Positions 8,887 to 16,529 of a DNA stretch of 22,447 nucleotides are shown here, piece after piece. Positions within the stretch are counted from its first letter, which is position 1, and the number at the start of each line of letters is the position of its first letter. Position numbers and translations under genes: made by a program. Origin of the DNA: Clostridia bacterium (lineage in GTDB: Bacteria; Bacillota; Clostridia; Christensenellales; DTU072). The notes under the pieces are model-generated. The model saw only the letters and a list, made by a program, of their open reading frames with translations. It had not been told where the DNA came from and made no database searches. The stretch spans positions 1 to 22,447 of the forward strand of contig JAQVQU010000018.1 in assembly GCA_028701415.1 (NCBI GenBank), given 5' to 3'.

Positions 8887-9369
8887 TTTGTAGATCCAAA
8901 AAGATATTAATCCGGTAATAATTCCAGAGACTATGCTTATTAGCGTTAGATATGGTAGATAGGAGAATACAATTTTTGTTCCCATAATTAAATATGCAAT
9001 AAGAATTTGTACGAAATTGTGCGTAATTGATGATATTATACTTGTTGTGGGTATTCCAAGGCCTATGTAAATCATTAGAACAATCATTATTGATAAAGAA
9101 ATTATTGATGCAGGAAGAGAATACATGATCATTGAGGGATTCCCAATAAATAGGGGGACAATAATTGATTTTAGGAAAGATATAATATAAGCGGAAAGAA
9201 TATTGATTCTTAATATAGCTATTATCAGAACAATATTTGATAGGCCTAGTTTAAAATATGGAAGAAACGGAATTAATGGGGGCAATAAAGATTCAAAGTA
9301 GCCAATTATTATGGAAACTGACAACAATATACTGGTTTTAGTTAAAAAGGAAATATATTTCTGTTTCAT
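8860..9369 (-). CDS. Gx transporter family membrane protein
   Basis: A 169-residue, very hydrophobic protein with about five membrane segments. The N-terminal region IIGYFESLLPPLIPFLP followed by YFKLGLSNIV is the signature of PF07456, annotated either as Gx transporter family or as heptaprenyl diphosphate synthase component I. The family resembles small S-component-like membrane proteins; its substrate is not established. It sits two bases after the NusG domain II gene and belongs to the same operon as the ApbE lipoprotein, an arrangement I know from many Firmicutes. ATG 9369 has only a weak GTGGA ahead of it, so translation probably depends on coupling to the gene before it. The role is most likely linked to membrane redox or flavin/quinone handling (inference from neighbours). 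Confidence 0.82.
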   Translation of the reverse strand: MKQKYISFLTKTSILLSVSIIIGYFESLLPPLIPFLPYFKLGLSNIVLIIAILRINILSAYIISFLKSIIVPLFIGNPSMIMYSLPASIISLSIMIVLMIYIGLGIPTTSIISSITHNFVQILIAYLIMGTKIVFSYLPYLTLISIVSGIITGLISFWIYKSILIKNHL

Positions 9370-9371
9370 TT

Positions 9372-9776
9372 TTATCCACTTATAAATAAATTGGAAGAAT
9401 TTTCGTCAACTATTACTAAAAGTACTTTTTTGGGAGCGCAAAGAATTGTTTCTCCGGTTTTTGAAATAGATGGAGTATTAACGCATATTTGATTGGGGCA
9501 ATCATTTTCTGAAATTTTAGCGGTATGATTTTCGATAGTAATTTTTATAGGACCTTCAACATTTAGTTCTATGATTTGATCATTGTCCAATGAATATTTC
9601 CCAATAAGGCTATTTCCTACATAAATCTCCAGATATTGTCCTGTAATAGAGGGGAAAAAACTGATAAATAGGATAACGGATATTATAAGGATGATAGACA
9701 AAAAAATAATATCCTTATAATTAAAAATATTGTAAGAAAGATATTTAATTCTCAGTTTTTTGTTTATTTCATTCAT
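9372..9776 (-). CDS. NusG domain II-containing membrane-anchored protein
   Basis: A 134-residue protein with one membrane anchor at about residues 23-41 and an outside-facing beta-rich domain. The segment DCPNQICVNTPSISKTGE then TILCAPKK carries cysteines C93, C98 and C113 and is characteristic of NusG domain II proteins, which despite the name are not transcription factors when found alone. They are repeatedly encoded beside ApbE and Gx-family genes. Spacing is 16 bases from apbE and 2 bases to the Gx gene. No Shine-Dalgarno sequence is visible before ATG 9776. A seven-codon frame (MLFYCYE) starts on the apbE stop and ends over this ATG, which could help coupling. Function is unknown; a role in extracytosolic redox or flavin chemistry is inference. 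Confidence 0.8.
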   Translation of the reverse strand: MNEINKKLRIKYLSYNIFNYKDIIFLSIILIISVILFISFFPSITGQYLEIYVGNSLIGKYSLDNDQIIELNVEGPIKITIENHTAKISENDCPNQICVNTPSISKTGETILCAPKKVLLVIVDENSSNLFISG

Positions 9777-9792
9777 AACAATAAAAAAGCAT

Positions 9793-10788
9793 CTAAAGAT
9801 ACCTGTTTTCTAGGAAATCAATTGATATATCTCCATATATCTCGTAATGCTCTGTATAAAGAACTAAAGCAGAGCAAGAATAATGATTTAATATTATTTG
9901 CATTTTGGAGTTTAGTCCGTTAATAAATATTAGTGTCGAAAGAGCATCGCAAATAGCCGCACTAGGACCAATAATAGAAACACTTAGAATGGGGTCGTTT
10001 GATTTTATCCATGCAGGTTGCCCTGAAGGATCAAATATGTGGTGATATCTTAAGTTATCATAAAAATAATATCTTTCATAATCGCCACTAGTTGAAATCG
10101 CAAAATTATCTGGAATAGCTACCTTTGCCGCAAATTGATTGGTTTCAGGTCGAGGGTTTTTTATATGAACAGTAATTTCACTGTTTGTCTTAATCGTGCC
10201 ACCAATATTAATTATGGCTTTTTGCATCTCTTCAGCCAATTCAAATGATTTATCACAAGCATAACCTTTAGCTATTCCTCCAAGATCAATTTTTGACCTA
10301 GTGTCTTTTTTGTATACTGAATTTGTTTCACTATCCCAAACAAAATTATCGAACGAACAATACAGAAGTGTTTCCGTTATCATACTCTCTTCGGGGATGG
10401 ATGAAACTTCTATCCCAGTGAATCTGTCTGGGCTAAAATTCCATAATTCTACAATAGGGAAAATAGCTGGGTTAAAAGAATTATCTGATTCGTATATCTC
10501 TTTGCACAAATTCAATAAATCAATTGTACTATTATTTACACAAACGATTTCAAATGCGGGGGCACTGTTGATTCTGTAAATATCACTGTTCACTATCGAT
10601 GTGGAAAATGTATTATCAGCTTCATTTAAAAAAGAGGAAATATGTGTCTTTACATTTTTTGCGTTTCTTCCTGAAAGGTCGATTATACAATCAGTATTAA
10701 AAAATACATAAATTTCCCTTGAATTGCATGATGTAGCAAATACAAGGGATAGGATAGCGATAGATAATACTAAAAAAAACTTACGCAT
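9793..10788 (-). CDS. apbE: FAD:protein FMN transferase, lipoprotein
   Basis: Transfers FMN from FAD to a threonine or serine of target proteins outside the membrane, giving covalent flavoproteins. The 331-residue protein begins with a lipoprotein signal MRKFFLVLSIAILSLVFATS and lipid-bearing C21. Family motifs follow in order: NTFSTSIVNSDIYRIN (59-74), FNPAIFPIVELWNF (105-118), DLGGIAKG (168-175), INIGG (193-197), STSGDYER (232-239), YHHIFDP (248-254), and the metal-site D281 and T285 in CDALST. I chose ATG 10788 because the signal peptide starts there; upstream in-frame starts would overlap degV and bury the signal. Its ribosome binding site is a modest AGGG. It lies 43 bases after degV and leads NusG domain II and Gx genes. 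No protein with an FMN_bind target domain is visible in the window. Confidence 0.93.
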   Translation of the reverse strand: MRKFFLVLSIAILSLVFATSCNSREIYVFFNTDCIIDLSGRNAKNVKTHISSFLNEADNTFSTSIVNSDIYRINSAPAFEIVCVNNSTIDLLNLCKEIYESDNSFNPAIFPIVELWNFSPDRFTGIEVSSIPEESMITETLLYCSFDNFVWDSETNSVYKKDTRSKIDLGGIAKGYACDKSFELAEEMQKAIINIGGTIKTNSEITVHIKNPRPETNQFAAKVAIPDNFAISTSGDYERYYFYDNLRYHHIFDPSGQPAWIKSNDPILSVSIIGPSAAICDALSTLIFINGLNSKMQIILNHYSCSALVLYTEHYEIYGDISIDFLENRYL

Positions 10789-10831
10789 GAATAGCCCTAA
10801 GGAGAAAGAATGAAGGTGTTTTTTGAAAATA

Positions 10832-11722
10832 TTACTCAGATTTATTGCTTTCTGGTCTTTCATTTCCCAAAAAACATAACCCAATACTTCCTGGACCGCA
10901 ATGAGTCCCAATAACTGGTCCAACATCCATCTGAATGATTTTAACATCTGGGCGAGAATGCTTAATCATTGTCTCAATATGGAGAGCATCATCAAGAGAA
11001 TTAGCATTCATAATAATAACGGGAAGTTCAGAATTAATTTTTGCGTTTTCTATCGCATCCTGAACAATAGTTTTTAGCGCTTTATTTTTTCCAGAAATTG
11101 ATTGAAAAGGTTCTAATGTGCCAGCTTTTGTCAATTTAATAACCGGTTTTAATTGCAATATACCACCGAGAAAAGCCTTTCCTGCCGATAGTCTTCCACC
11201 ACGTTTAAGAAAACTTAAATCATCTACTACTAGAGAAATATTAATGAATGGGGTCAATTTATCTAAAATTTTACAAACTTCGTTTACGGTCTTTCCTTCA
11301 CTTAATGCTTTTGCTGCGGTTATGACCAATAACCCAGTTCCCATGCTTATAGCTTTTGTATCGTATCGAGTGAATTTAAGCTTTGGATATTTTTTCTTAA
11401 GGTCTTCAATCGCTTGATCCATCATTGAAAATGCTGCACTAAATTTAGTCCCAAAACTTACGTAAAAAACCTCATTTCCTTTTTCAAACTCTGGTTCAAA
11501 ATATTCTCTAAATTCCTCGCTGTTAAGGGCCGAAGTCGTTGGAACATTTCCTTCATTAATTTTTCCATAAAACCAAGTTTTGTCGAAGGTTTGTCCTAAG
11601 TCAGCATAGAATGTTTCATTGCATATAGAATATGGGAAACGTATTGCATTATTTTCTATACCGTATTCTTTAGCTAGAGCTAAATTTAATTCACTATCTG
11701 TATCATAGAAAAAAGAAATCAT
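10832..11722 (-). CDS. DegV family protein, likely fatty-acid-binding FakB type
   Basis: DegV/FakB proteins hold a fatty acid so that the FakA kinase can phosphorylate it for phospholipid synthesis. The 296-residue protein shows the family's VPTTSALNSEEF motif (T62, T63), SFLKRGGRLS, and C-terminal GPVIGTHCGPGSIGL. These match residues that hold the fatty acid carboxylate in FakB. The usual SSGLSGT loop is changed to SFGTKFSAAF, with S95 probably the equivalent serine. ATG 11722 is chosen because GGAGG lies just before it; a longer reading from 11764 would place that site inside the coding region. It is the first gene of the minus operon, with its own promoter. No FakA is visible here. Family assignment is firm; fatty acid binding is inferred from family. 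Confidence 0.9.
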   Translation of the reverse strand: MISFFYDTDSELNLALAKEYGIENNAIRFPYSICNETFYADLGQTFDKTWFYGKINEGNVPTTSALNSEEFREYFEPEFEKGNEVFYVSFGTKFSAAFSMMDQAIEDLKKKYPKLKFTRYDTKAISMGTGLLVITAAKALSEGKTVNEVCKILDKLTPFINISLVVDDLSFLKRGGRLSAGKAFLGGILQLKPVIKLTKAGTLEPFQSISGKNKALKTIVQDAIENAKINSELPVIIMNANSLDDALHIETMIKHSRPDVKIIQMDVGPVIGTHCGPGSIGLCFLGNERPESNKSE

Positions 11723-11754
11723 TTTATCCTCCATATAAATCATAATTTGATAAA

Positions 11755-11783
11755 ATAATACCATGTATATATTTATAAGTAAA
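11755..11783 (-). promoter_or_regulatory. Promoter of the degV-apbE operon
   Basis: Read on the minus strand: TTTACT (11783-11778), 17 bases, TATTAT (11760-11755), with TGg directly before the -10. Transcription would start near 11748, leaving a leader of about 25 bases holding GGAGG just before ATG 11722. Confidence 0.6.
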
Positions 11784-11806
11784 GAATACTGAGTTTTTAT
11801 AAGTAA
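11772..11806. repeat. 11-bp direct repeat in the divergent degV-thyA region
   Basis: TTTATAAGTAA occurs at 11772-11782 and again at 11796-11806, 24 bases apart start to start. The first copy covers most of the degV -35 box. It could be a paired operator serving the divergent promoters. In DNA this rich in A and T a chance match is possible. Confidence 0.45.
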
Positions 11807-11835
11807 TATATGTGGTTTTTCTAAACTTAAGAATG

Positions 11836-11865
11836 TTTACACTAAAGCCTATTACATGTTATAAT
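11836..11865 (+). promoter_or_regulatory. Promoter of the thyA operon
   Basis: TTTACA (11836-11841), an 18-base spacer and consensus TATAAT (11860-11865) with TGt immediately upstream. Transcription would start around 11872. AAAGGGG at 11875-11881 then serves ATG 11890, giving a very short leader. Confidence 0.75.
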
Positions 11866-11889
11866 CCAATAACAAAAGGGGTATTTTAT

Positions 11890-12720
11890 ATGAGTAAAGC
11901 CGATTTGATTTTCATAAACAATATTCGAGAAATATTATCTAACGGATATGACGATAGTCACTTAGATGTTAGACCTAGGTGGTCGGATGGTGCGCCAGCA
12001 CATACGATTAAGAAGTTTTGTTTAGTTAATAGATATGATTTGACTGATGAATTTCCTATTTTAACTATTAGAAAAACTTTTTATAAGAATGCTATAGATG
12101 AACTTTTATGGATTTGGCAAAAAAAATCAAATAATGTAAGATTTTTAAAGTCACATATTTGGGATTCATGGGCAGATGAAGATGGTTCGATCGGAAAAGC
12201 TTATGGATACCAGTTGGGAGTAAAGCATAAGTATAAAGAGGGGGATTTTGATCAAGTAGATAGGGTTATTTATGACCTTAAAAATAATCCTCAATCAAGG
12301 CGAATTTTGACGAATATATATGTTCATCAAGATTTACACGAAATGAATTTATACCCTTGTGCTTATTCGATGACATTTAATGTATCAGGGAATAAATTAA
12401 ACGGTATTTTAAATCAAAGAAGTCAAGATATGCTCACTGCAAATAATTGGAATGTTGTTCAGTATTCTGTCTTGCTACATATGTTAGCTAAAGTTACTGG
12501 GTTAGAAGCTGGGGAATTAGTACATGTAATAGCAGATGCACATATATATGATAGACATGTTCCAATTGTGAAAGAAATTATTGTGAATAAACAGTTTGAT
12601 GCTCCTATTTTTAAAATCAATGAAAGAACTAACAACTTTTATGATTTTAAGGTTGATGATTTTTCTTTGATTGATTACAATTATTCACCTTTGGACCAAA
12701 AAATTGAGGTGGCTATATAA
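11890..12720 (+). CDS. thyA: Thymidylate synthase
   Basis: Converts dUMP and methylene-tetrahydrofolate to dTMP and dihydrofolate. The 276-residue protein resembles the B. subtilis ThyA/phage type at DVRPRWSDGAPAHT near the N-terminus and ELLWIWQKKSN, and has the catalytic cysteine C157 in LYPCAYS. The usual PCH and LGxPFN stretches are altered: histidine after the cysteine is replaced by alanine, and RSQDMLTANNWNVVQY replaces the RSxDxxLGxPFN form, while the nucleotide-binding Asn and HIYDRH are kept. I recall this variant from other gut Firmicutes. ATG 11890 fits the family N-terminus and a good ribosome binding site; an earlier in-frame ATG at 11812 lies upstream of the promoter -10. The stop overlaps the folA start as TAATG, so the dihydrofolate product is recycled by a coupled neighbour. 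Confidence 0.96.
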   Translation: MSKADLIFINNIREILSNGYDDSHLDVRPRWSDGAPAHTIKKFCLVNRYDLTDEFPILTIRKTFYKNAIDELLWIWQKKSNNVRFLKSHIWDSWADEDGSIGKAYGYQLGVKHKYKEGDFDQVDRVIYDLKNNPQSRRILTNIYVHQDLHEMNLYPCAYSMTFNVSGNKLNGILNQRSQDMLTANNWNVVQYSVLLHMLAKVTGLEAGELVHVIADAHIYDRHVPIVKEIIVNKQFDAPIFKINERTNNFYDFKVDDFSLIDYNYSPLDQKIEVAI

Positions 12721-13241
12721 TGCAAGCAATAGTATGTGTTGACCAACAATGGGGAATAGGGAAAAATAACGGTTTGTTATTTCACCTTCCCTCTGACCTA
12801 GAATATTTTAAAAGGATCACGTTAGGAAAGACAATTGTTATGGGAGGAAATACGCTATTATCCCTTCCTAAATCAAAACCGTTGCCCGGTAGAACAAATA
12901 TTGTTTTATCAGATTTATTTACACGTGATGATTGCACTGTATGCCCAAATTTAGAATCCCTTTTTCAGGAACTTAAGAATATTCCATCTAAAGATATTTT
13001 TATCGTTGGGGGTGCTATGTTTTATAAAACGATGATCGATTATTGTGATTATGCCTTTATCACAAAGGTTAAGACAATATGCAAGGATGCAACAGTTTTT
13101 TTCCCTAACTTAGATAATATGCCAAATTGGGAGCTTGTTGAAGAGAATGAGTTAATTGAGGAAAACGGTTTTTCTTTTCAATATACTATATATAAAAATA
13201 ATAATGCTAAAGTATTTCATATAGGAGATGAAAAATGCTAA
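12720..13241 (+). CDS. folA: Dihydrofolate reductase
   Basis: Reduces dihydrofolate to tetrahydrofolate with NADPH, regenerating the cofactor that ThyA consumes. The 173-residue protein has AIVCVDQQWGIGKNNGLLFH at the N-terminus, the catalytic Asp at D26 in LPSDLEYFK, the NADPH-binding region IVMGGNTLLSL then LPGRTNIVLS, and IFIVGGAMFY near residue 95. The arginine usual in MGRKT is glycine here. ATG 12720 overlaps the thyA stop by one base. TGAGGTGG at 12705-12712 inside the end of thyA provides the ribosome binding site. Its own last seven bases overlap icd. Assignment is secure. Confidence 0.96.
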   Translation: MQAIVCVDQQWGIGKNNGLLFHLPSDLEYFKRITLGKTIVMGGNTLLSLPKSKPLPGRTNIVLSDLFTRDDCTVCPNLESLFQELKNIPSKDIFIVGGAMFYKTMIDYCDYAFITKVKTICKDATVFFPNLDNMPNWELVEENELIEENGFSFQYTIYKNNNAKVFHIGDEKC

Positions 13242-14449
13242 AAATTCAAATGAAAACCCCTTTAGTCGAGATTGATGGCGATGAAATGACAAGGATTATT
13301 TGGGATAAAATTAAAAAAATCTTGTTAAATCCTTATATAGATTTAAAAACTGATTATTATGATTTAGGAATAGAAAACAGAGAAATTACAAAAGATATAG
13401 TGACAAAACAAGCGGCAGAAGCGATCAAGAAATATGGCGTTGGAGTAAAGTGCGCTACTATTACTCCGAATGCAGAGCGAGTTAAAGAATACTCTCTTTC
13501 TCAAATGTGGAAATCTCCCAATGGCACAATTCGATCGATTTTAGATGGCACTGTGTTCCGTGCCCCGATAATGATTGATGGAATTAAGCCAATTATACCA
13601 TGTTGGCAACAACCAATAATTATTGCAAGACACGCATATGGAGATGTATACTCTGGGGTCGAAAAATATGTCCCAGAGGGTGGAAAGGTCTATTTAAAAT
13701 TTCCTGATGGTTCTGAGTTGTTGGTTAAGGAATTATCTTCTTCTGGTGTTATACAGGCAATGCATAATTCGGATGCAAGTATAAAAAGTTTTGCCAGGAG
13801 CTGTTTTAATTTTGCTCTTGACAAAAAAATGGATATTTGGTTCAGTGCGAAGGATACAATAAGTAAAATTTATGACCATAGATTTAAAGATATTTTTGAA
13901 GAAATATTTTCGACAGAGTTTAAAGAAGCTTTTTCAGAGTTAAACATTAATTACTTTTATACTCTCATTGATGATGCGATTGCTCGAGTTATTCGTAGCA
14001 AAGGCGGATTTATTTGGGCCTGCAAGAATTATGATGGTGATGTTATGAGTGATATGTTAGCTACAGCATTTGGATCTCTAGCTATGATGACTTCAGTTCT
14101 CGTTTCTCCAGAAGGATATTATGAGTTTGAAGCTGCCCATGGGACAGTTACTAGGCATTATTATAATTATATTAAGGGTATGGAAACCTCGACTAACTCT
14201 GTTGCAACAATTTTTGCTTGGTCTGGATCTTTAAGGAAAAGGGGACAATTAGATAACAACAATACCTTAATTGACTTTGCTTCCAAATTAGAAAATGCAA
14301 CCATTGAGACAATATCTTCTGGATATATGACTAAGGATTTGGTCCCACTTTTCTCAAAAGATGACATTAAGGTAGTATCTCTTAACACAATAGATTTTTT
14401 GTATAAAGTTCAAGAAAATTTAAATAAAGCTTTATTTGTTATGAAATGA
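13235..14449 (+). CDS. icd: NADP-dependent isocitrate dehydrogenase, eukaryote-like type
   Basis: Oxidatively decarboxylates isocitrate to 2-oxoglutarate with NADP, yielding NADPH. The 404-residue protein matches the homodimeric class shared with eukaryotic IDH1/2: TPLVEIDGDEMTRIIWDKIK at the start, GVGVKCATITPNAERVKEY, WKSPNGTIRSILDGTVFR, IIIARHAYGD with R132, and NYDGDVMSD with metal ligands D269 and D273. The substrate-binding Ser-Asn-Arg set in SPNGTIR is intact. ATG 13235 overlaps folA by seven bases and has AGGAG at 13223-13227. No aconitase or citrate synthase is present nearby, so it may serve glutamate synthesis and NADPH supply rather than a full cycle (inference). NADPH would also feed the folA reaction encoded just before it. 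The family is secure; NADP preference is by class. Confidence 0.94.
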   Translation: MLKIQMKTPLVEIDGDEMTRIIWDKIKKILLNPYIDLKTDYYDLGIENREITKDIVTKQAAEAIKKYGVGVKCATITPNAERVKEYSLSQMWKSPNGTIRSILDGTVFRAPIMIDGIKPIIPCWQQPIIIARHAYGDVYSGVEKYVPEGGKVYLKFPDGSELLVKELSSSGVIQAMHNSDASIKSFARSCFNFALDKKMDIWFSAKDTISKIYDHRFKDIFEEIFSTEFKEAFSELNINYFYTLIDDAIARVIRSKGGFIWACKNYDGDVMSDMLATAFGSLAMMTSVLVSPEGYYEFEAAHGTVTRHYYNYIKGMETSTNSVATIFAWSGSLRKRGQLDNNNTLIDFASKLENATIETISSGYMTKDLVPLFSKDDIKVVSLNTIDFLYKVQENLNKALFVMK

Positions 14450-15072
14450 TAGAAGTAAAAACATTTGTATCGGGTAGTCTAAAAAATAATAGTTATTTGG
14501 TCTATGATCATAATTTCACAGAAAAAAGTATTTTAATAGATCCTTCTGCTAGTTATTCTCAAGTTAGAGAATATATTAAGATAAACGGTTTGTTAATTTC
14601 CGATATTTTTCTAACCCACGGCCATTTTGATCATGTAATTGATGTCCCTCTATGGAAAGAAAAAGGGATTAGAGTGCATATACATAAGCATGAGATGCCA
14701 AATATTACTAGTTATATAACGAAATGTTTTTTAAAAAAAAGAGAATTATCTGATATAATAATAGACGATTTTATTGATGACAACAGTAATTATAAAATCA
14801 GTGAAAATATTAACATAAAAGTTATTCATACTCCGGGACACACTGCTGGAAGTTGTTCGTTTATTATTGATAACATGATATTTTCTGGGGACACACTCTT
14901 TAAAGATAGTTACGGTAGGACTGATTTTTTTGATGGGAATTTTTCTGAAATAATTAAATCAATTAACAAACTGTTTTTGCTGAGTGGTGATTATATTGTG
15001 TTCCCTGGACATTATGAAAAAACCAGTTTAATCTATGAAAGACAAAATAATCCAATAAGATATGAACTCTAA
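14446..15072 (+). CDS. MBL-fold metallo-hydrolase, glyoxalase II-like
   Basis: A 208-residue two-metal hydrolase. The metal ligands are in order: H58, H60, D62 and H63 in THGHFDH, H132 in TPGHT, D149 in FSGDTLF, and H189 in FPGHYE. This is the complete set for the glyoxalase II-like branch, whose members hydrolyse thioesters or other small substrates. Length is usual for the short Firmicutes members, which lack the C-terminal domain of true glyoxalase II. The start overlaps the icd stop as ATGA, with no good ribosome binding site, so translation is probably coupled to icd. It overlaps the following HemZ-like gene by 11 bases; MBL-hemZ pairing is familiar from clostridia. Substrate unknown. 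Confidence 0.9.
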   Translation: MIEVKTFVSGSLKNNSYLVYDHNFTEKSILIDPSASYSQVREYIKINGLLISDIFLTHGHFDHVIDVPLWKEKGIRVHIHKHEMPNITSYITKCFLKKRELSDIIIDDFIDDNSNYKISENINIKVIHTPGHTAGSCSFIIDNMIFSGDTLFKDSYGRTDFFDGNFSEIIKSINKLFLLSGDYIVFPGHYEKTSLIYERQNNPIRYEL

Positions 15073-16480
15073 AATAAAAAGTTACAATGTTTATTTGAAT
15101 GTTGATTTACCAGAATTTTTAAACGATGTTCCTGAGATTATTAGATCTTTTTCTCCAATAATTAATGTTTCTAAGGATAATGAGCTTAATCATTTTTCTG
15201 TTAAATATGAGGTTACTATAAACAATAACGCATTTTTGAAGATAGAATTTTTAGATGAGAAGATTAATTATGCCCTACCTCTAATATGCAACTTTTTGTT
15301 CCCATCTTTAGTGGACAAGAGCAACATTAAACGTTGCATAAAAAAAATATTATATCAATATTGCGTTTCTTTAACTGGAATAGAACTTCCGTATGGAAGT
15401 TTAACAGGAGTAAGACCAACAAGAATTATTTATGCTAATAATGGTAGCTATGGCAACATAAAACAATATTTAATTGATAATTTTTATGTTTCTCCAGATC
15501 GTGCAAAGCTTATTGAAGAGGTAGTGAAAAATCAAGTTGGATACTACGCTCCAGATCCGTTATCTCTAGATTTATTTGTCAACATACCGATTTGTAAAAC
15601 AAAGTGTTCCTATTGTTCTTTCGGAACAACTAGTTTACACAAAGTTGAAAATATTTTAGATAAATATGTTGATTGTTTGTGTGAAGAGATTTCTTACAAA
15701 TTAGAGCTGTTGGAACCTTCGACTAAAATCAAAAATATATATATTGGGGGCGGAACCCCTTCTTGTATACCTCTGTTTTTGCTAGAAAAAATTCTTTTAA
15801 AATTGTCTTATCTTTCTAAGGAATTTACTGTTGAAGCCGGTAGGCCGGATTCAATTAACGTTGATTTAATTAAAATGATTAGTGATTATGGCGTGACTAG
15901 AATATCTATTAACCCACAGACTTTTTGTGAAATGACTTTAAAAAATATTGGAAGGAAGCATTTGATCGCCGATATTTATAATGCTTACGATATTGCAAAA
16001 AAATTTAATTTGAGCATTAATATGGATTTAATCGCTGGTTTACCTAATGAGAACTTAGAGATTTTTACTAGTTCTCTCAATAAAACTATTCTTTTAAAAC
16101 CGGATAACATAACGGTACACTCCCTTTCAATCAAAAAAGGCTCTAATTTGAAACAAGAAGGCTTTTTAAAAAAAATAGATGGATTGACGAAAAAAATGGT
16201 TGATTTCTCCATAAATATTTTAAAATCTAATGGGTATATACCCTATTATTTGTATCGACAAAAAAACATGTTGGATAATTTAGAGAATGTCGGATATTGT
16301 TTGCCAGAGAAACAATGTTCGTATAATATCGATTATATGGAAGAAACTAATTCGGTAATTGGTTTTGGGGCTGGCGCAATGACAAAAATCATTGATTTTG
16401 AGCAAAATAAAATTGAAAGATTTTGCAACAAAAAAGACATTCCGATGTATTGCTCTGATGTGCAAAATTTTCATCACTAA
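15062..16480 (+). CDS. hemZ: HemZ-like radical SAM protein (coproporphyrinogen dehydrogenase family)
   Basis: A 472-residue radical SAM enzyme. The iron-sulfur cluster motif is C178-x3-C182-x2-C185 (ICKTKCSYCSF), followed by IYIGGGTPS, the VEAGRPDS stretch, and NMDLIAGLPNE. The ~170-residue N-terminal part with GSLTGVRPTRI, and the C-terminal YYLYRQKNMLDNLENVGYC and NSVIGFGAGAMTKI, point to HemZ rather than HemN/HemW. HemZ is annotated as an oxygen-independent coproporphyrinogen oxidase, but no other heme gene is in the window, and this lineage may lack heme synthesis; the real role may differ. The C-terminus is about 20-30 residues shorter than B. subtilis HemZ. The start ATG overlaps the MBL gene by 11 bases and lacks a strong ribosome binding site. 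It is the last gene of the thyA operon. Confidence 0.85.
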   Translation: MNSKIKSYNVYLNVDLPEFLNDVPEIIRSFSPIINVSKDNELNHFSVKYEVTINNNAFLKIEFLDEKINYALPLICNFLFPSLVDKSNIKRCIKKILYQYCVSLTGIELPYGSLTGVRPTRIIYANNGSYGNIKQYLIDNFYVSPDRAKLIEEVVKNQVGYYAPDPLSLDLFVNIPICKTKCSYCSFGTTSLHKVENILDKYVDCLCEEISYKLELLEPSTKIKNIYIGGGTPSCIPLFLLEKILLKLSYLSKEFTVEAGRPDSINVDLIKMISDYGVTRISINPQTFCEMTLKNIGRKHLIADIYNAYDIAKKFNLSINMDLIAGLPNENLEIFTSSLNKTILLKPDNITVHSLSIKKGSNLKQEGFLKKIDGLTKKMVDFSINILKSNGYIPYYLYRQKNMLDNLENVGYCLPEKQCSYNIDYMEETNSVIGFGAGAMTKIIDFEQNKIERFCNKKDIPMYCSDVQNFHH

Positions 16481-16493
16481 ATTAAAAATACGC

Positions 16494-16523
16494 TTTACAG
16501 TATTTAGTATATTATGATAGTAT
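16494..16523 (+). promoter_or_regulatory. Promoter of rpsO
   Basis: TTTACA (16494-16499), 18 bases, TAGTAT (16518-16523) with TGa just upstream. A start near 16530 gives a leader of about 78 bases. An imperfect alternative -10, TATAAA at 16521, would leave too long a spacer. An inverted repeat AAATAC/GTATTT (16486-16491, 16500-16505) encloses the -35 box. Confidence 0.65.
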
Positions 16524-16529
16524 AAAATG

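Noticed and set aside
9776..9792. Seven-codon frame MLFYCYE between apbE and the NusG domain II gene as a separate gene
   Set aside because: Too short to support as a gene; at most it could help translational coupling.
10789..10947. N-terminal extension of the ApbE protein from an ATG at 10947
   Set aside because: It would overlap degV by more than 100 bases and put 53 residues in front of a clear lipoprotein signal peptide; ATG 10788 is better.
11812..11889. Upstream start for thyA at 11812
   Set aside because: The added residues lie over the promoter elements at 11836-11865 and are not part of the thymidylate synthase family; ATG 11890 has a good ribosome binding site.
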